Shown in pieces: positions 1 to 7,783 of a stretch of 16,590 nucleotides of DNA. Source of the DNA: an uncultured Prevotellaceae bacterium (lineage in GTDB: Bacteria > Bacteroidota > Bacteroidia > Bacteroidales > Bacteroidaceae); the NCBI GenBank assembly GCA_900313845.1, contig OMTC01000043.1, forward strand, positions 1-16,590, written 5' to 3'. The notes below the pieces were generated by a model. That model saw nothing but the letters and a program-made list of their open reading frames with translations, did not search any database and had not been told where the DNA came from. The position numbers and the translations under genes were made by a program. Position 1 is the stretch's first letter; every line of letters starts with the position of its first letter.

Positions 1-558
1 GAGCTGAGGATAATTGCTGTTGTTTATCTGCGAGATGGTAGTAAGTGGCTCGGTGAAGAATGGCACGCTGCCATAGTTGCGAGCCAACTGCAAGTAAGCC
101 CAAGCACGGATAGCCTTTACGGCTGCATATTCGTTCATCACCACCTTGGTACTACCCGTGATGAGGGTGGTATCACGATGAGCAATGTAGTAGTTGCAAT
201 TGTTGATGACGCGATAGTAAACGTATGCGCTATCGTAGGCATTCTCAGTTGTGGCAGAGAAGTTCTGCAATTGACGGAGCGAATTGAGCGTGTAGTCGGT
301 GGTGCTTACCAATTCGCCTCGCATTTCTCCCTGGAACACATACTGGTCGGCCACTTGCTGCATTGCCTGCAAGATGCCGAATGCGAAGAAGATGGAGTCT
401 GTTTTCTCATCAAGCTCATAGTCGAACGCCTGCATGGTGGAATCCGTCTCAATCATATCAGAACAAGACGAAAGAGTGAAAAGTGAAAAGTGAAGAGTGA
501 AAAGTGTGAGTAGCATCATCACTCCGCTTCTCATCTTATGTATTATATTGTACTTCAT
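1..558 (-). CDS. SusD/RagB-family surface lipoprotein SusD2, N-terminal part (runs off left edge)
   Basis: The frame is open from the ATG at 558 to the window edge (186 codons), so the C-terminal part lies outside. The N-terminus is a lipoprotein signal: Lys/Arg residues, a hydrophobic stretch, then the lipobox LSSC with Cys32 as the expected lipidated residue, followed by acidic residues (SDMIETD). Downstream segments match the SusD/RagB N-terminal fold: a helix with YDSAYVYYRVINNCNYYI, then AVKAIRAWAYLQLARNYGSVPFF, the classic TPR-like helix followed by the 'YG.VPf' turn. SusD proteins cap the SusC barrel and help capture the substrate. It follows SusC2 after 133 bases, the usual susC-susD order. 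ATG codons at 558 and 534 are both possible starts; 558 has the A/T-rich upstream sequence usual in this phylum. The hydrophobic core of the signal peptide is encoded by a heptamer tandem repeat. The family call is firm; the substrate is unknown. Confidence 0.9.
   Translation of the reverse strand, partial: MKYNIIHKMRSGVMMLLTLFTLHFSLFTLSSCSDMIETDSTMQAFDYELDEKTDSIFFAFGILQAMQQVADQYVFQGEMRGELVSTTDYTLNSLRQLQNFSATTENAYDSAYVYYRVINNCNYYIAHRDTTLITGSTKVVMNEYAAVKAIRAWAYLQLARNYGSVPFFTEPLTTISQINNSNYPQL
472..506. repeat. Five-copy heptanucleotide tandem repeat inside the SusD2 signal peptide
   Basis: On the plus strand five consecutive 7-base units fit AARAGTG (R is A or G): 472-478, 479-485, 486-492, 493-499 and 500-506. 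They cover residues 18-29 of SusD2, the hydrophobic core of the signal peptide (read as LFTLHFSLFTL). Seven is not a multiple of three, so gain or loss of one unit would shift the frame; only changes of three units keep it. Confidence 0.9.
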
Positions 559-567
559 ATTTTATAG

Positions 568-684
568 GTTTTTGAGTTTTTGAGTTTTTGAGTTCTTAAG
601 TTTTAGCCTAAATTCCTAAGTATTTCAGAATCGAAATTCTTGTTGAATACTAAAAAACTTAGAAACTTAAAAACTCAAAAACTA
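568..684. repeat. Octamer tandem repeats forming a long inverted repeat between SusC2 and SusD2
   Basis: Left arm: 8-base units of GTTTTTGA type at 568-575, 576-583 and 584-591, then a variant at 592-599. Right arm: units of AAAAACTY type at 653-660, 661-668, 669-676 and 677-684, in the opposite orientation. Bases 576-606 pair with 650-682 over about 28 of 31 aligned positions with one two-base gap, leaving a 43-base loop (607-649). In the transcript this would be a long AU-rich hairpin between the SusC2 stop codon and the SusD2 start. A role in attenuation, transcript processing or stability is inference. No gene lies in this gap. Confidence 0.85.
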
Positions 685-691
685 ATTCTTA

Positions 692-3600
692 TTACAGGTT
701 GATTTTCAGACCTACAAGGAATGAACGACTTTGAGCAATGTTTCCTGCATCGATGCCCTGATAGAGCACGCCGTTTCCAATAGAGAATTCTGGGTCGCTG
801 CCAAGATAGTGGGTGAAGGTGAAGAGGTTGCGTGCCTCTGCCCAAATGTTAAGACCTTGCAGCCAAGACCACGAACCAGGAACAGGAACATTGTAGTTGA
901 GTTTCACTGTCTTGAGACGGAGGTAGGAACCATCTTCAATCCAACGGTCGCTAAAGCGGTTGTTGCCAAGAGGGTCGCCGTAGTTCACGCGTGGAAGGTC
1001 GGCTTTCTGACCTTCGTAACGCCAGCGGTTCACTTCTGCTACTTGCTGGTTGAAGAAATTGCTACCTGAGTTGAGGATAGAGCGCTGATAGTTGTAAACA
1101 TCGTTACCGAGGCTATAGTTGAAGCCGATGTTGAGTGTGAAGCGCTTGAAGTTCACGTTGGCAAAGATGTTACCGTAGATGTCTGGGTTTGGATCACCAA
1201 TAATCACCTTGTCGGCTTCAGAAATAATGCCGTCGCCATTCTGGTCAATGAAGTGGACATCGCCCGCACCGAAGTTGTACATAGCGCCTGTCTCGTCAAT
1301 CATATAAAGGTAATCACCCTTGTTTGCTTGTTTGGCTTCAGCATCTGTCGAGAAGATACCTGCCGTCTGATAACCGAAGAACATGCCAACTGGATTGCCA
1401 ACGGAAGTGATGATGTTCTTGTCGCCATAGATGGAAGAAGTGAAGTCGCCGTCAGGAAGCTTCGTCACCTTGTTCTTGTAGTGACCGACTGTAGCACCGA
1501 TTTCCATGTTCCAATCCTTGCTAACGATTGGCTTGAAGGAAATGCTTACTTCAGCACCCACATTGCGAAGGCTTCCACCATTGCTCCAGTAGTTGTTGAT
1601 ACCACCGATAGGGTTGTCGAACGACTTGAGCGCAAGGAGGTCCTTGGTGTTGTGAACGTAGAAATCTACGCCTGCACCGATGCGATTGTTCACGAAGTAA
1701 CCCTGAACACCTACGTTGAACTTCGTGGTGGTTTCCCACTTGATGTCGTCGTTTCCGATGTTCGTGAGCTGCAAACCTGTTGCACGGTAATTGTATTTCA
1801 CAGCGGAAAGGCTGGTGCGAGCTGCGTAGTTCGAAATGTTGTCGTTACCGCTCATGTCGAAGCCTGCGTTGATGCGGAGGTAATTGACTCCATTGGTCTT
1901 TGGGAACCACTTTTCGTTCGTGAGCACCCATGCAGCCTGAACGCTTGGGAAGATAGCCCAACGAGTGCCGAACATCTTCAGACCCTTGTTCTCACCAAAG
2001 CGGCTGTTTGCTTCAGCCAAGAGTGAAACAGTAGCGAAATACTTGTTCATGTAGTTGTAGTCGAAGTTGCCGTACCACTGCATGTTCTTCCAAGCATCGT
2101 TGGCACCTCTCACTTCCTGATAGCCAGAAGAAGCGGAGAGGGTAGGATTCTTGTCGTTGGTCTCGGAAGTATATTCCGTGGAGAGCTTTGGAGAATCGTA
2201 AGAGAAAGTCTGGTAACGGAAACCTCCAAATGCCGACAAGGTATGCTTGCCGTAGTTGTGATTCCAGTCCAAACGTGTGTTTGTCACGAAGATATTCTCC
2301 TTCGAGAAGAGAGACATCACCATGGAGGTCACAGTACCGAGGTCACTGATTTCGAAGGAAGGAACACCCACGAATGGGCGATAGTAGCGTTGGCTATTGC
2401 GGTTATAGCTGTAGCTGACATCTTCTGTCAGTTTCAAGCTCTTGTTGATGTCGAGTGTAGGCACCAAACGAACATTGAAGATGGTGTTTTCAGCCTTGTT
2501 CTTGTTGTCGCCGTTGGCATTGTTGAGAATGGCAACAGGATTGGCAAGCGAGTAGCCGCTGCCGAGCTGACTATAGATGTCGTCGTAATTGCTGAGGAGA
2601 GATGTATATTTTCCCTGAATGGCGCTATACTGATAAGGGCTAACGATTGGAGCCTTGATGAGCGAGAGGAAAGTAGGTGACGTGATGGTACCACTGCTGA
2701 GGTTGGCTGGTGCTCCATCGTCGAACACGTCGTTGTTCGTACGAGAGATGGAGATGTCGAACTTCGTGGTCAGCTTCCTGAAGATTTCAATGTCGGTGTT
2801 GAAACGCACATTCATGCGGTCGAAACCATTCTTCTTGGCTGTGGATTTGGCATCCATGTAGCCGATGGAAAGGTTGTACATACCCACGTCGTCACCACCT
2901 TGCACATTCACGTTGTAGTTCTGGGTGATGGCATCACGATATACGTAATCCTTCCAATCTACATCGTTATGATAAGTGTAATAGTAGTAGTTCGTTGGGT
3001 CGTCGTTGAGGAAGTTGAACTCAATAGGATTTTTGCGTTCCTGTATTTCAGTCATGGTGCCGAGCAACTCAGTGGCATAGTTGCGATACTGAGATGCGTT
3101 CATCACGTTTGGAAGCGATGGCTTGAGGGTGATGCCTGCATAGATATTCGCATCAATGCGAGTAGCCTGCGAGTGACCACGCTTCGTGGTGATCAGGATG
3201 ACACCATTCGCACCTCGAGCACCATAGAGAGCGGTTGCGTTCTTCAGCACCTGCACACTTTCGATGTCGTTGGTGGAGATGTTGGAAAGCATGTTCACAA
3301 ACTGACCACTATGGAGTGCACTGCGGTCGAGTTGCATATCCTGCTCAATGCCATCCACGAGGATGAGTGGCTGAGCGTTGGCATTGAGAGAGTTCAAACC
3401 GCGGATGAACATGGCTGCACCACCATCGGCAACACCCGAGCGCTGAATGGCATGGACGTCACCACCCAACTGGTTCTCAATGTCGGCATCAATGGTCACA
3501 TTGTTGGAGTTGCTGGTGTCTATCTTCTTGCTGGCTGTATAAGTGATGGTGTTCTCATACATCGAATTGAACTTGCCGCTCAGCATCTTCACAACCACCA

Positions 3601-3985
3601 CTTGCGATGGGTCGTCGTTGTTGATGGCTATCTGCTGGCTGGCATAGCCTGGAGAGAAAGCAAAGAGCGTGGTGGTGAAGGTAGGGACCTTGATGGTGAA
3701 ATGACCGTCTTCGTCCGACATGGCTGCATATTGTGTGTTGCCGAGCATCTGGAGTTGCACACCAGCGAGGGGTGCACCCGTGCCCATGTCGTACACCTTG
3801 CCACGAATTTCCATGGTTGGATATTTCGACACTTGCTTTTCGCGCTTTGGACGCTTCACAGTTTGTGCCTCTTCTGCCTCTCCTGCTTCGTCTTGAGCCA
3901 AGATAGGAGCGGAGAGAGAGAGTGCAAATGCACAGAGCATGAAACGGAGGCTCTGCTTGCGGAGTATGTTGTTATTGCTTCTCAT
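692..3985 (-). CDS. SusC-like TonB-dependent outer-membrane transporter SusC2 (1097 aa)
   Basis: This is a 22-strand-type outer-membrane barrel that imports oligomers with energy from TonB-ExbBD. The signal peptide is residues 1-31, ending APILAQ. A charged linker follows (about 32-55, rich in Glu and Lys), then a carboxypeptidase-regulatory-like beta domain (about 57-135: MEIRGKVYDMGTGAPLAGV, DEDGHFTIKVP). A TonB-box-like TITYTA lies at 146-151. The plug (about 160-270) carries the SusC signature YGARGANGVILITTKRG near 254-270 with FIRGLNSL and LILVDGIEQ. The rest is barrel, including the SusC-typical acidic loop DQNGDGIISEADKVIIG. Length is normal for the family (about 1000-1100). It ends in Leu (KINL), whereas SusC1 ends in Phe. 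The ATG is two bases after the stop of Fas1-C, so the genes are probably translationally coupled. The substrate cannot be predicted. Confidence 0.96.
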   Translation of the reverse strand: MRSNNNILRKQSLRFMLCAFALSLSAPILAQDEAGEAEEAQTVKRPKREKQVSKYPTMEIRGKVYDMGTGAPLAGVQLQMLGNTQYAAMSDEDGHFTIKVPTFTTTLFAFSPGYASQQIAINNDDPSQVVVVKMLSGKFNSMYENTITYTASKKIDTSNSNNVTIDADIENQLGGDVHAIQRSGVADGGAAMFIRGLNSLNANAQPLILVDGIEQDMQLDRSALHSGQFVNMLSNISTNDIESVQVLKNATALYGARGANGVILITTKRGHSQATRIDANIYAGITLKPSLPNVMNASQYRNYATELLGTMTEIQERKNPIEFNFLNDDPTNYYYYTYHNDVDWKDYVYRDAITQNYNVNVQGGDDVGMYNLSIGYMDAKSTAKKNGFDRMNVRFNTDIEIFRKLTTKFDISISRTNNDVFDDGAPANLSSGTITSPTFLSLIKAPIVSPYQYSAIQGKYTSLLSNYDDIYSQLGSGYSLANPVAILNNANGDNKNKAENTIFNVRLVPTLDINKSLKLTEDVSYSYNRNSQRYYRPFVGVPSFEISDLGTVTSMVMSLFSKENIFVTNTRLDWNHNYGKHTLSAFGGFRYQTFSYDSPKLSTEYTSETNDKNPTLSASSGYQEVRGANDAWKNMQWYGNFDYNYMNKYFATVSLLAEANSRFGENKGLKMFGTRWAIFPSVQAAWVLTNEKWFPKTNGVNYLRINAGFDMSGNDNISNYAARTSLSAVKYNYRATGLQLTNIGNDDIKWETTTKFNVGVQGYFVNNRIGAGVDFYVHNTKDLLALKSFDNPIGGINNYWSNGGSLRNVGAEVSISFKPIVSKDWNMEIGATVGHYKNKVTKLPDGDFTSSIYGDKNIITSVGNPVGMFFGYQTAGIFSTDAEAKQANKGDYLYMIDETGAMYNFGAGDVHFIDQNGDGIISEADKVIIGDPNPDIYGNIFANVNFKRFTLNIGFNYSLGNDVYNYQRSILNSGSNFFNQQVAEVNRWRYEGQKADLPRVNYGDPLGNNRFSDRWIEDGSYLRLKTVKLNYNVPVPGSWSWLQGLNIWAEARNLFTFTHYLGSDPEFSIGNGVLYQGIDAGNIAQSRSFLVGLKINL

Positions 3986-3987
3986 AA

Positions 3988-4905
3988 TCAGTTTCCTCCT
4001 TTTTCATATTCTTCCATTTCCACTGGCTTCAGGATGATGGCTGCAATGCGAAGGTCGCGCGTGTAGGTCGCCATCAAGGTCTTGTTGAAGACACTGAACG
4101 GAGAGGTGATCTTGATATTTGGATAGTAGTTGTTAAGACCAGCGTAGCAAACAGGGAATGTGTGCTGGCCGATGAAGAGAGTATCCACCTTGGTTGTGTC
4201 GTTGGTGTAAGTGCCTAAGTCAATGTCGGCAAGCGCACCCTTTTCGTTGCAGTAGTTGAGCTTCACATTGATTTGGTTAGGCTTCGTTTCCGCTGCGGAG
4301 TCAGCCAAGGAGATATTGGCAGGAACTATCACAAGGTAGATGTTGTAAGTCGTAGAGAGTACATTTGGCAAGAAGATGTCGAGCTCAGGCTTCGAGTAGT
4401 TGCTCGTTGGCTCCACCCATGCGTAGCGGAGATCGCCATTGATTTGCGAGAAATCAACCTTCGTGGAGTCAGGGTCATCCACTCTCACGACGTGCGATGT
4501 GCCTGTGAGGATGCGAGCTCGGTTGTTGATGGCAGATGCCGTAATCTTTGGTGCAAAGGTTTCCCAAGGATGGAACTCGAGGGAGTCCACGAAATAGACT
4601 TTACCATTGCTCATTTCGTGAGTGGATGTGGTAGCTTTGAGAATCTGTTCAGGATTCGAAAGCTTATTGTGGGTCGTTGAACGAAGTGAGTCGGTAGCAC
4701 CCACCTGATTCGTCTGAAGGAATGCGTTGTAGGTGTCGTTGTAGCTGTAGGCAAGGTTGCGAATGATGTTACGCTTCACGAGCGAGTCAGTCATGTAGCC
4801 CGTGTCGAACGAACTCACCTGCAGGGTCTGAATGTCGGAATTGGAGGTGGAGTTTGCCAAATCCTGTGACTTCAGCGTGTTGATGTATTTGTAGTAAGAC
4901 TTCAT
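3988..4905 (-). CDS. Fas1-C, C-terminal part after the frameshift (FAS1 domain 2 plus beta-rich domain)
   Basis: This 305-codon frame has no signal peptide and continues the preceding gene. Just before its ATG the same frame reads NNAWNKTYDK, a typical FAS1 'T/SN.AW' motif, which shows that the real protein ran through here. It holds most of the second FAS1 domain (MKSYYKYIN, LVKRNIIRNLAYSYNDTYNAF, then MSNGKVYFVDSLEFHPWETF, matching the conserved 'nG.iy.vd.vl' end). A beta-rich C-terminal domain of about 170 residues follows, ending DLRIAAIILKPVE, like a jelly-roll or carbohydrate-binding module. The ATG at 4905 overlaps the upstream TGA as ATGA, so re-initiation could still make this piece, but without a signal it would stay in the cytoplasm. 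The rejoined protein would be about 550 aa. The stop is two bases before SusC2. Confidence 0.8.
   Translation of the reverse strand: MKSYYKYINTLKSQDLANSTSNSDIQTLQVSSFDTGYMTDSLVKRNIIRNLAYSYNDTYNAFLQTNQVGATDSLRSTTHNKLSNPEQILKATTSTHEMSNGKVYFVDSLEFHPWETFAPKITASAINNRARILTGTSHVVRVDDPDSTKVDFSQINGDLRYAWVEPTSNYSKPELDIFLPNVLSTTYNIYLVIVPANISLADSAAETKPNQINVKLNYCNEKGALADIDLGTYTNDTTKVDTLFIGQHTFPVCYAGLNNYYPNIKITSPFSVFNKTLMATYTRDLRIAAIILKPVEMEEYEKGGN
3995..3999 (-). promoter_or_regulatory. Shine-Dalgarno sequence for SusC2 inside the end of Fas1-C
   Basis: The minus strand reads GGAGG nine bases before the SusC2 ATG. It falls on the two final Gly codons of Fas1-C. Strong Shine-Dalgarno sites are uncommon in this phylum, so this one supports both the start choice and coupling of the two genes. 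Confidence 0.6.
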
Positions 4906-5639
4906 CTTGTCGTAGGTCTTATTCCATGCGTTGTTGCTTCCAAGCCTGCATTCAGGAAGCGAAGCAAGGTGTTTTCTGTCACCATCACGGAGTCGATATA
5001 AGTCTGACGTCCATCCACGATGGGACCTACCACTGAACGTTCTTCATCCAGATAGGTGTACTCATATTTGTGGAAATGGTTGGCAATAGAATCCACACCA
5101 TTCTGCTCCTGAATATATTCATACACATTTGGCAAGAACGGAGCTTCTTGAGCAAGAATGTGCATCGTTCCGTTCACGCTTGGTAAGTTCGCCTTCTGGA
5201 TCTTCATGCCTGAAAAGCTGTAGCCAGCGGCACTGCCTTCGAAGATGTGGCTTTTCAGGTTGAGGGAACGGATACGCTTGGAGAAAGCACCCGTTGCAGC
5301 GTGATTGTATTCTGCAATGTGGTTCTTCACAAACTGATAGAGCACTTCCTTGTTGTCGGCTTGCAGCAGTGCCTGGTCGTCGTAGGTTCCATTGAGTGGA
5401 GCCCAAACGGTGTAGGCATGAGCGGCATGAAGCTCGTCGTCGAAACCGACTTTCTTGATGATGGCGGCAAATTTGCTGAGTTCAGCATTCTGCGAGATGT
5501 TTTCCCACAGCGTGAGGTCGGCAGAGGGATTCACTGCGTCGGACTTCACCTCGTTGTAATCATCCCAGTCGGAGCATGAGGCGGCAGGCAGCATGGCTGC
5601 TGCCCCTATCATGAGTCCTATATATTTATGTAGTTTCAT
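4902..5639 (-). CDS. Fas1-C, N-terminal part of a frameshifted FAS1-domain lipoprotein
   Basis: The signal peptide runs from MKLHKYIGLM to the lipobox PAASC (Cys22), followed by SDWDDYNE, an acidic stretch that fits surface export. FAS1 domain 1 spans about residues 40-175 (LTLWENISQNAELSKFAAIIKKVG, AYTVWAPLNGTYDD, then VNGTMHILAQEAPFLPNVYEYI). A second FAS1 domain begins at about 215 (VTENTLLRFLNAGLEA). After residue 235 the frame turns to non-family sequence (TTHGIRPTTR) and stops. The expected continuation is present in the -1 frame. FAS1 domains bind partners at cell surfaces; their partner here is unknown. The gene starts 59 bases after Fas1-B, with no clear promoter between them. Confidence 0.82.
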   Translation of the reverse strand: MKLHKYIGLMIGAAAMLPAASCSDWDDYNEVKSDAVNPSADLTLWENISQNAELSKFAAIIKKVGFDDELHAAHAYTVWAPLNGTYDDQALLQADNKEVLYQFVKNHIAEYNHAATGAFSKRIRSLNLKSHIFEGSAAGYSFSGMKIQKANLPSVNGTMHILAQEAPFLPNVYEYIQEQNGVDSIANHFHKYEYTYLDEERSVVGPIVDGRQTYIDSVMVTENTLLRFLNAGLEATTHGIRPTTR

Positions 5640-5698
5640 ATATCTTTGATTGTTTATTGAAATTGCTTTCTTTCAACTTGTTTTGGAAAAGACTTGGA

Positions 5699-7765
5699 TT
5701 AGAACCAGTCCTCAGAGTATTGGTCGTTGTTCACAACAGAGATTGGCACGAGCTCGATGAAGTCAACCTGCCATTTCAAGTCGGTTTCGTCGCTGATAAC
5801 GCTCTTGATGCGGAACCAGTGGTCGTCGCTCTGCTTGAATGGGAGGGTTCCGAGGATGCGTCGGAGCGTTACGACTCCGTCACCACGGCAGTTGGAAGAA
5901 GTGAGTTCGTCACCACCTGTGCCTGGGTGTCCACGGAAACTGAACGGAGCACGCATATAACCACGGCTGCGCATAGCCAAGTCGGTTGCAATACCGCGGT
6001 CGTCTTCCTCATAGAAAGGAGTCCAACCAATGCGTGGGTCCTCTTCCTGGATACGCACGTCGAGTGGGATGCTGAGTGCCTGCATACTCTGCACGTTGGT
6101 GCTGGTGCCAAGATAGAACTGCATCATGCCTCCGTGACCCATTGGAGAGTAGAAGAGACGGAATTCGTAAGTGCCCGTTGGCACTGGCGGAAGCTTGATG
6201 GCAATGTCGTAGTTGTTCCATCCCTGGAAGGCATCGGCTTGATAAGCGCGATAGTCGCCCTTCACGTTGTAGCGCAAGTTGGAGGTTGTGTTGTAAACCA
6301 CTACGTCGTCGAAGAAATCGGTAGGGAAGGCAACACGAGCACCACTGCCGCCACCGTTGAGGATGGATATTTCGCTCATCGACTTGTAACGAATGCCTGT
6401 GTTGATGAATTCCTCAAGATAAGTAGTTGTCTCGAAGCGCAGACGCTCGTTGAGTACACCGTTTGGAACATTCGCGTTGTAAACCAAGATGCTGCGGATT
6501 GGGTGGATATAGCCGTTGTAAGCCATGATGTCCTCGCGAACGATGCTCACACCAGCCTGCTTCACTTCATGGTTCGTACCCATCGTACCCACTTCGTTCG
6601 TGAGGGTGTTGAACGTGCGATAACGGTTGATGTAGAGGCTCTTGCCTGGCTGAGGTTCCCAAATCTTCAACAGCGTGTTAGGCAGCATGGTTTCGTAGTA
6701 GTCGTAAGGTTCACCACCATTCACGTAGTTCCACTTCGAAACGGCTGTGCTAACACCCGATGGGTTTTCGAATACCAACTGGTCTTGTGCCATGGAAGCA
6801 TAGAGGATGTGGTATGCCACGAACATGTTCAAGGCATTGAAGCGGTTTGTGTAGTCGTTGCCTGTGCTCACTGTCAATCCCTTTTCGTTCATGTAGTCGT
6901 ACCATGTTGGTGCGTTCTGATAGACTTTGTTGGCATAAGCAATGAGGTCGTCGATGTTGTTGATGCCATAGTTAGCAAACACGGCATCGCTTTCTGCAAA
7001 GATAGTGTAACCAACAGGACAGGTGGTTGGCTGATAAAGAACTGAGCCGTCCGTGTCGCTGTGGTCTGGCATCAAATCCCAGGTCTTTCCCTTGTCGCTA
7101 CGAGCCACAGCATCTGCAAGACCCGTCATGTGGAGAGCCTGGTTGAAGATGGTATAACCCTCAAGATGCTCAAAGGTGTCACCCAGAAGGCGAGTTGTGC
7201 GAGGCACCACCTTGGTGATTTTGTGAACAATACCGTTCACCACTTCATTGTCTTCGCTCGTAATCACCGAAACACCATTCAGAACGGTGCGTCCAAGGGA
7301 ATCAACGGTAGTGGAGATAGGTCGTCCCAACATCGTGGAAATGGTCGTACCTGCACCACCCATCTCGATGATGCTGTAGAGTCCATTGGCGATGTGGTAC
7401 TTGGCAATATCGATGCAAAGGCTGTCAGACAGGCCTTCCAAAGAGTTGTTTGTCATGCCGTTGTGGTCAATCACAGCGTCTTTGTCGTTCCACAAACTAT
7501 CCACGTAGGCAGCAATTCCCTCGTTCGAAGGAGCATACACGGTGTATTGTCCGTAGGAAGCCATGGTGCGGAGCAAGTTGGCACGCTGCAAGATATAAGT
7601 AAACGAAGTCAGTGTGGAGTCCTTTGTGAGAATGCCTTCAATGGTTTCGCCTGTACTGGTATAGAGGTTCTCACCATCTGGGTCGTCCACGCAGGACACG
7701 AGTCCGAATCCAAAGCTGGAAATGGCAATCAAACTTGCCCAAAAGAATTTCTTCATTGTTTTCAT
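5699..7765 (-). CDS. Fas1-B, intact surface lipoprotein with two FAS1 domains and a C-terminal beta domain (688 aa)
   Basis: The signal peptide MKTMKKFFWASLIAI ends in the lipobox LVSC (Cys25), followed by VDDPDGE, an acidic surface-export-like tail. FAS1 domain 1 is about 40-195 (LTSFTYILQRANLLRTMASYGQYTVYAPSNEGI; VNGIVHKITKVVPRTTRLL). FAS1 domain 2 is about 200-445 (YTIFNQALHMTGLADAV; GYTIFAESDAVF; YNGYIHPIRSILVYN). The remaining 240 or so residues are beta-rich (TGTYEFRLFYSPMGHGGMMQFYL, then WQVDFIELVPISV) and resemble a galactose-binding or jelly-roll module by pattern only. It begins 18 bases after the SusD1 stop. An in-frame ATG at 7780 would add MEELN, but GGAGG at 7774-7778 lies eight bases before 7765, which favours the later start. 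It is the only one of the three FAS1 genes here that is unbroken. It probably works with SusC1/SusD1 as an extra surface binding protein (inference). Confidence 0.9.
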   Translation of the reverse strand: MKTMKKFFWASLIAISSFGFGLVSCVDDPDGENLYTSTGETIEGILTKDSTLTSFTYILQRANLLRTMASYGQYTVYAPSNEGIAAYVDSLWNDKDAVIDHNGMTNNSLEGLSDSLCIDIAKYHIANGLYSIIEMGGAGTTISTMLGRPISTTVDSLGRTVLNGVSVITSEDNEVVNGIVHKITKVVPRTTRLLGDTFEHLEGYTIFNQALHMTGLADAVARSDKGKTWDLMPDHSDTDGSVLYQPTTCPVGYTIFAESDAVFANYGINNIDDLIAYANKVYQNAPTWYDYMNEKGLTVSTGNDYTNRFNALNMFVAYHILYASMAQDQLVFENPSGVSTAVSKWNYVNGGEPYDYYETMLPNTLLKIWEPQPGKSLYINRYRTFNTLTNEVGTMGTNHEVKQAGVSIVREDIMAYNGYIHPIRSILVYNANVPNGVLNERLRFETTTYLEEFINTGIRYKSMSEISILNGGGSGARVAFPTDFFDDVVVYNTTSNLRYNVKGDYRAYQADAFQGWNNYDIAIKLPPVPTGTYEFRLFYSPMGHGGMMQFYLGTSTNVQSMQALSIPLDVRIQEEDPRIGWTPFYEEDDRGIATDLAMRSRGYMRAPFSFRGHPGTGGDELTSSNCRGDGVVTLRRILGTLPFKQSDDHWFRIKSVISDETDLKWQVDFIELVPISVVNNDQYSEDWF

Positions 7766-7773
7766 ATTGAGTT

Positions 7774-7778
7774 CCTCC
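7774..7778 (-). promoter_or_regulatory. Shine-Dalgarno sequence deciding the Fas1-B start
   Basis: The minus strand reads GGAGG eight bases before the ATG at 7765. It overlaps the alternative upstream ATG (7780), which would be poorly placed to use it. It lies in the short SusD1 to Fas1-B gap. Confidence 0.6.
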
Positions 7779-7783
7779 ATTGA

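Noticed and set aside
568..684. CRISPR array
   Set aside because: The repeat units are only eight bases and directly adjacent, without unique spacers; no cas genes are present.
1183..1260. EF-hand or dockerin-like acidic motif in SusC2 (DQNGDGIISEAD)
   Set aside because: This acidic loop is a normal conserved element of SusC barrels and also occurs in SusC1, so it does not indicate a dockerin.
2900..4066. Plus-strand open frame of 388 codons opposite SusC2 and the end of Fas1-C
   Set aside because: It crosses two well-supported minus-strand genes and has no recognisable motif, so it is a shadow frame.
5657..7045. Long plus-strand open frame (462 codons) opposite Fas1-B
   Set aside because: Fas1-B on the other strand has a signal peptide, lipobox and FAS1 motifs; the plus-strand frame shows no family features and is a codon-bias shadow.
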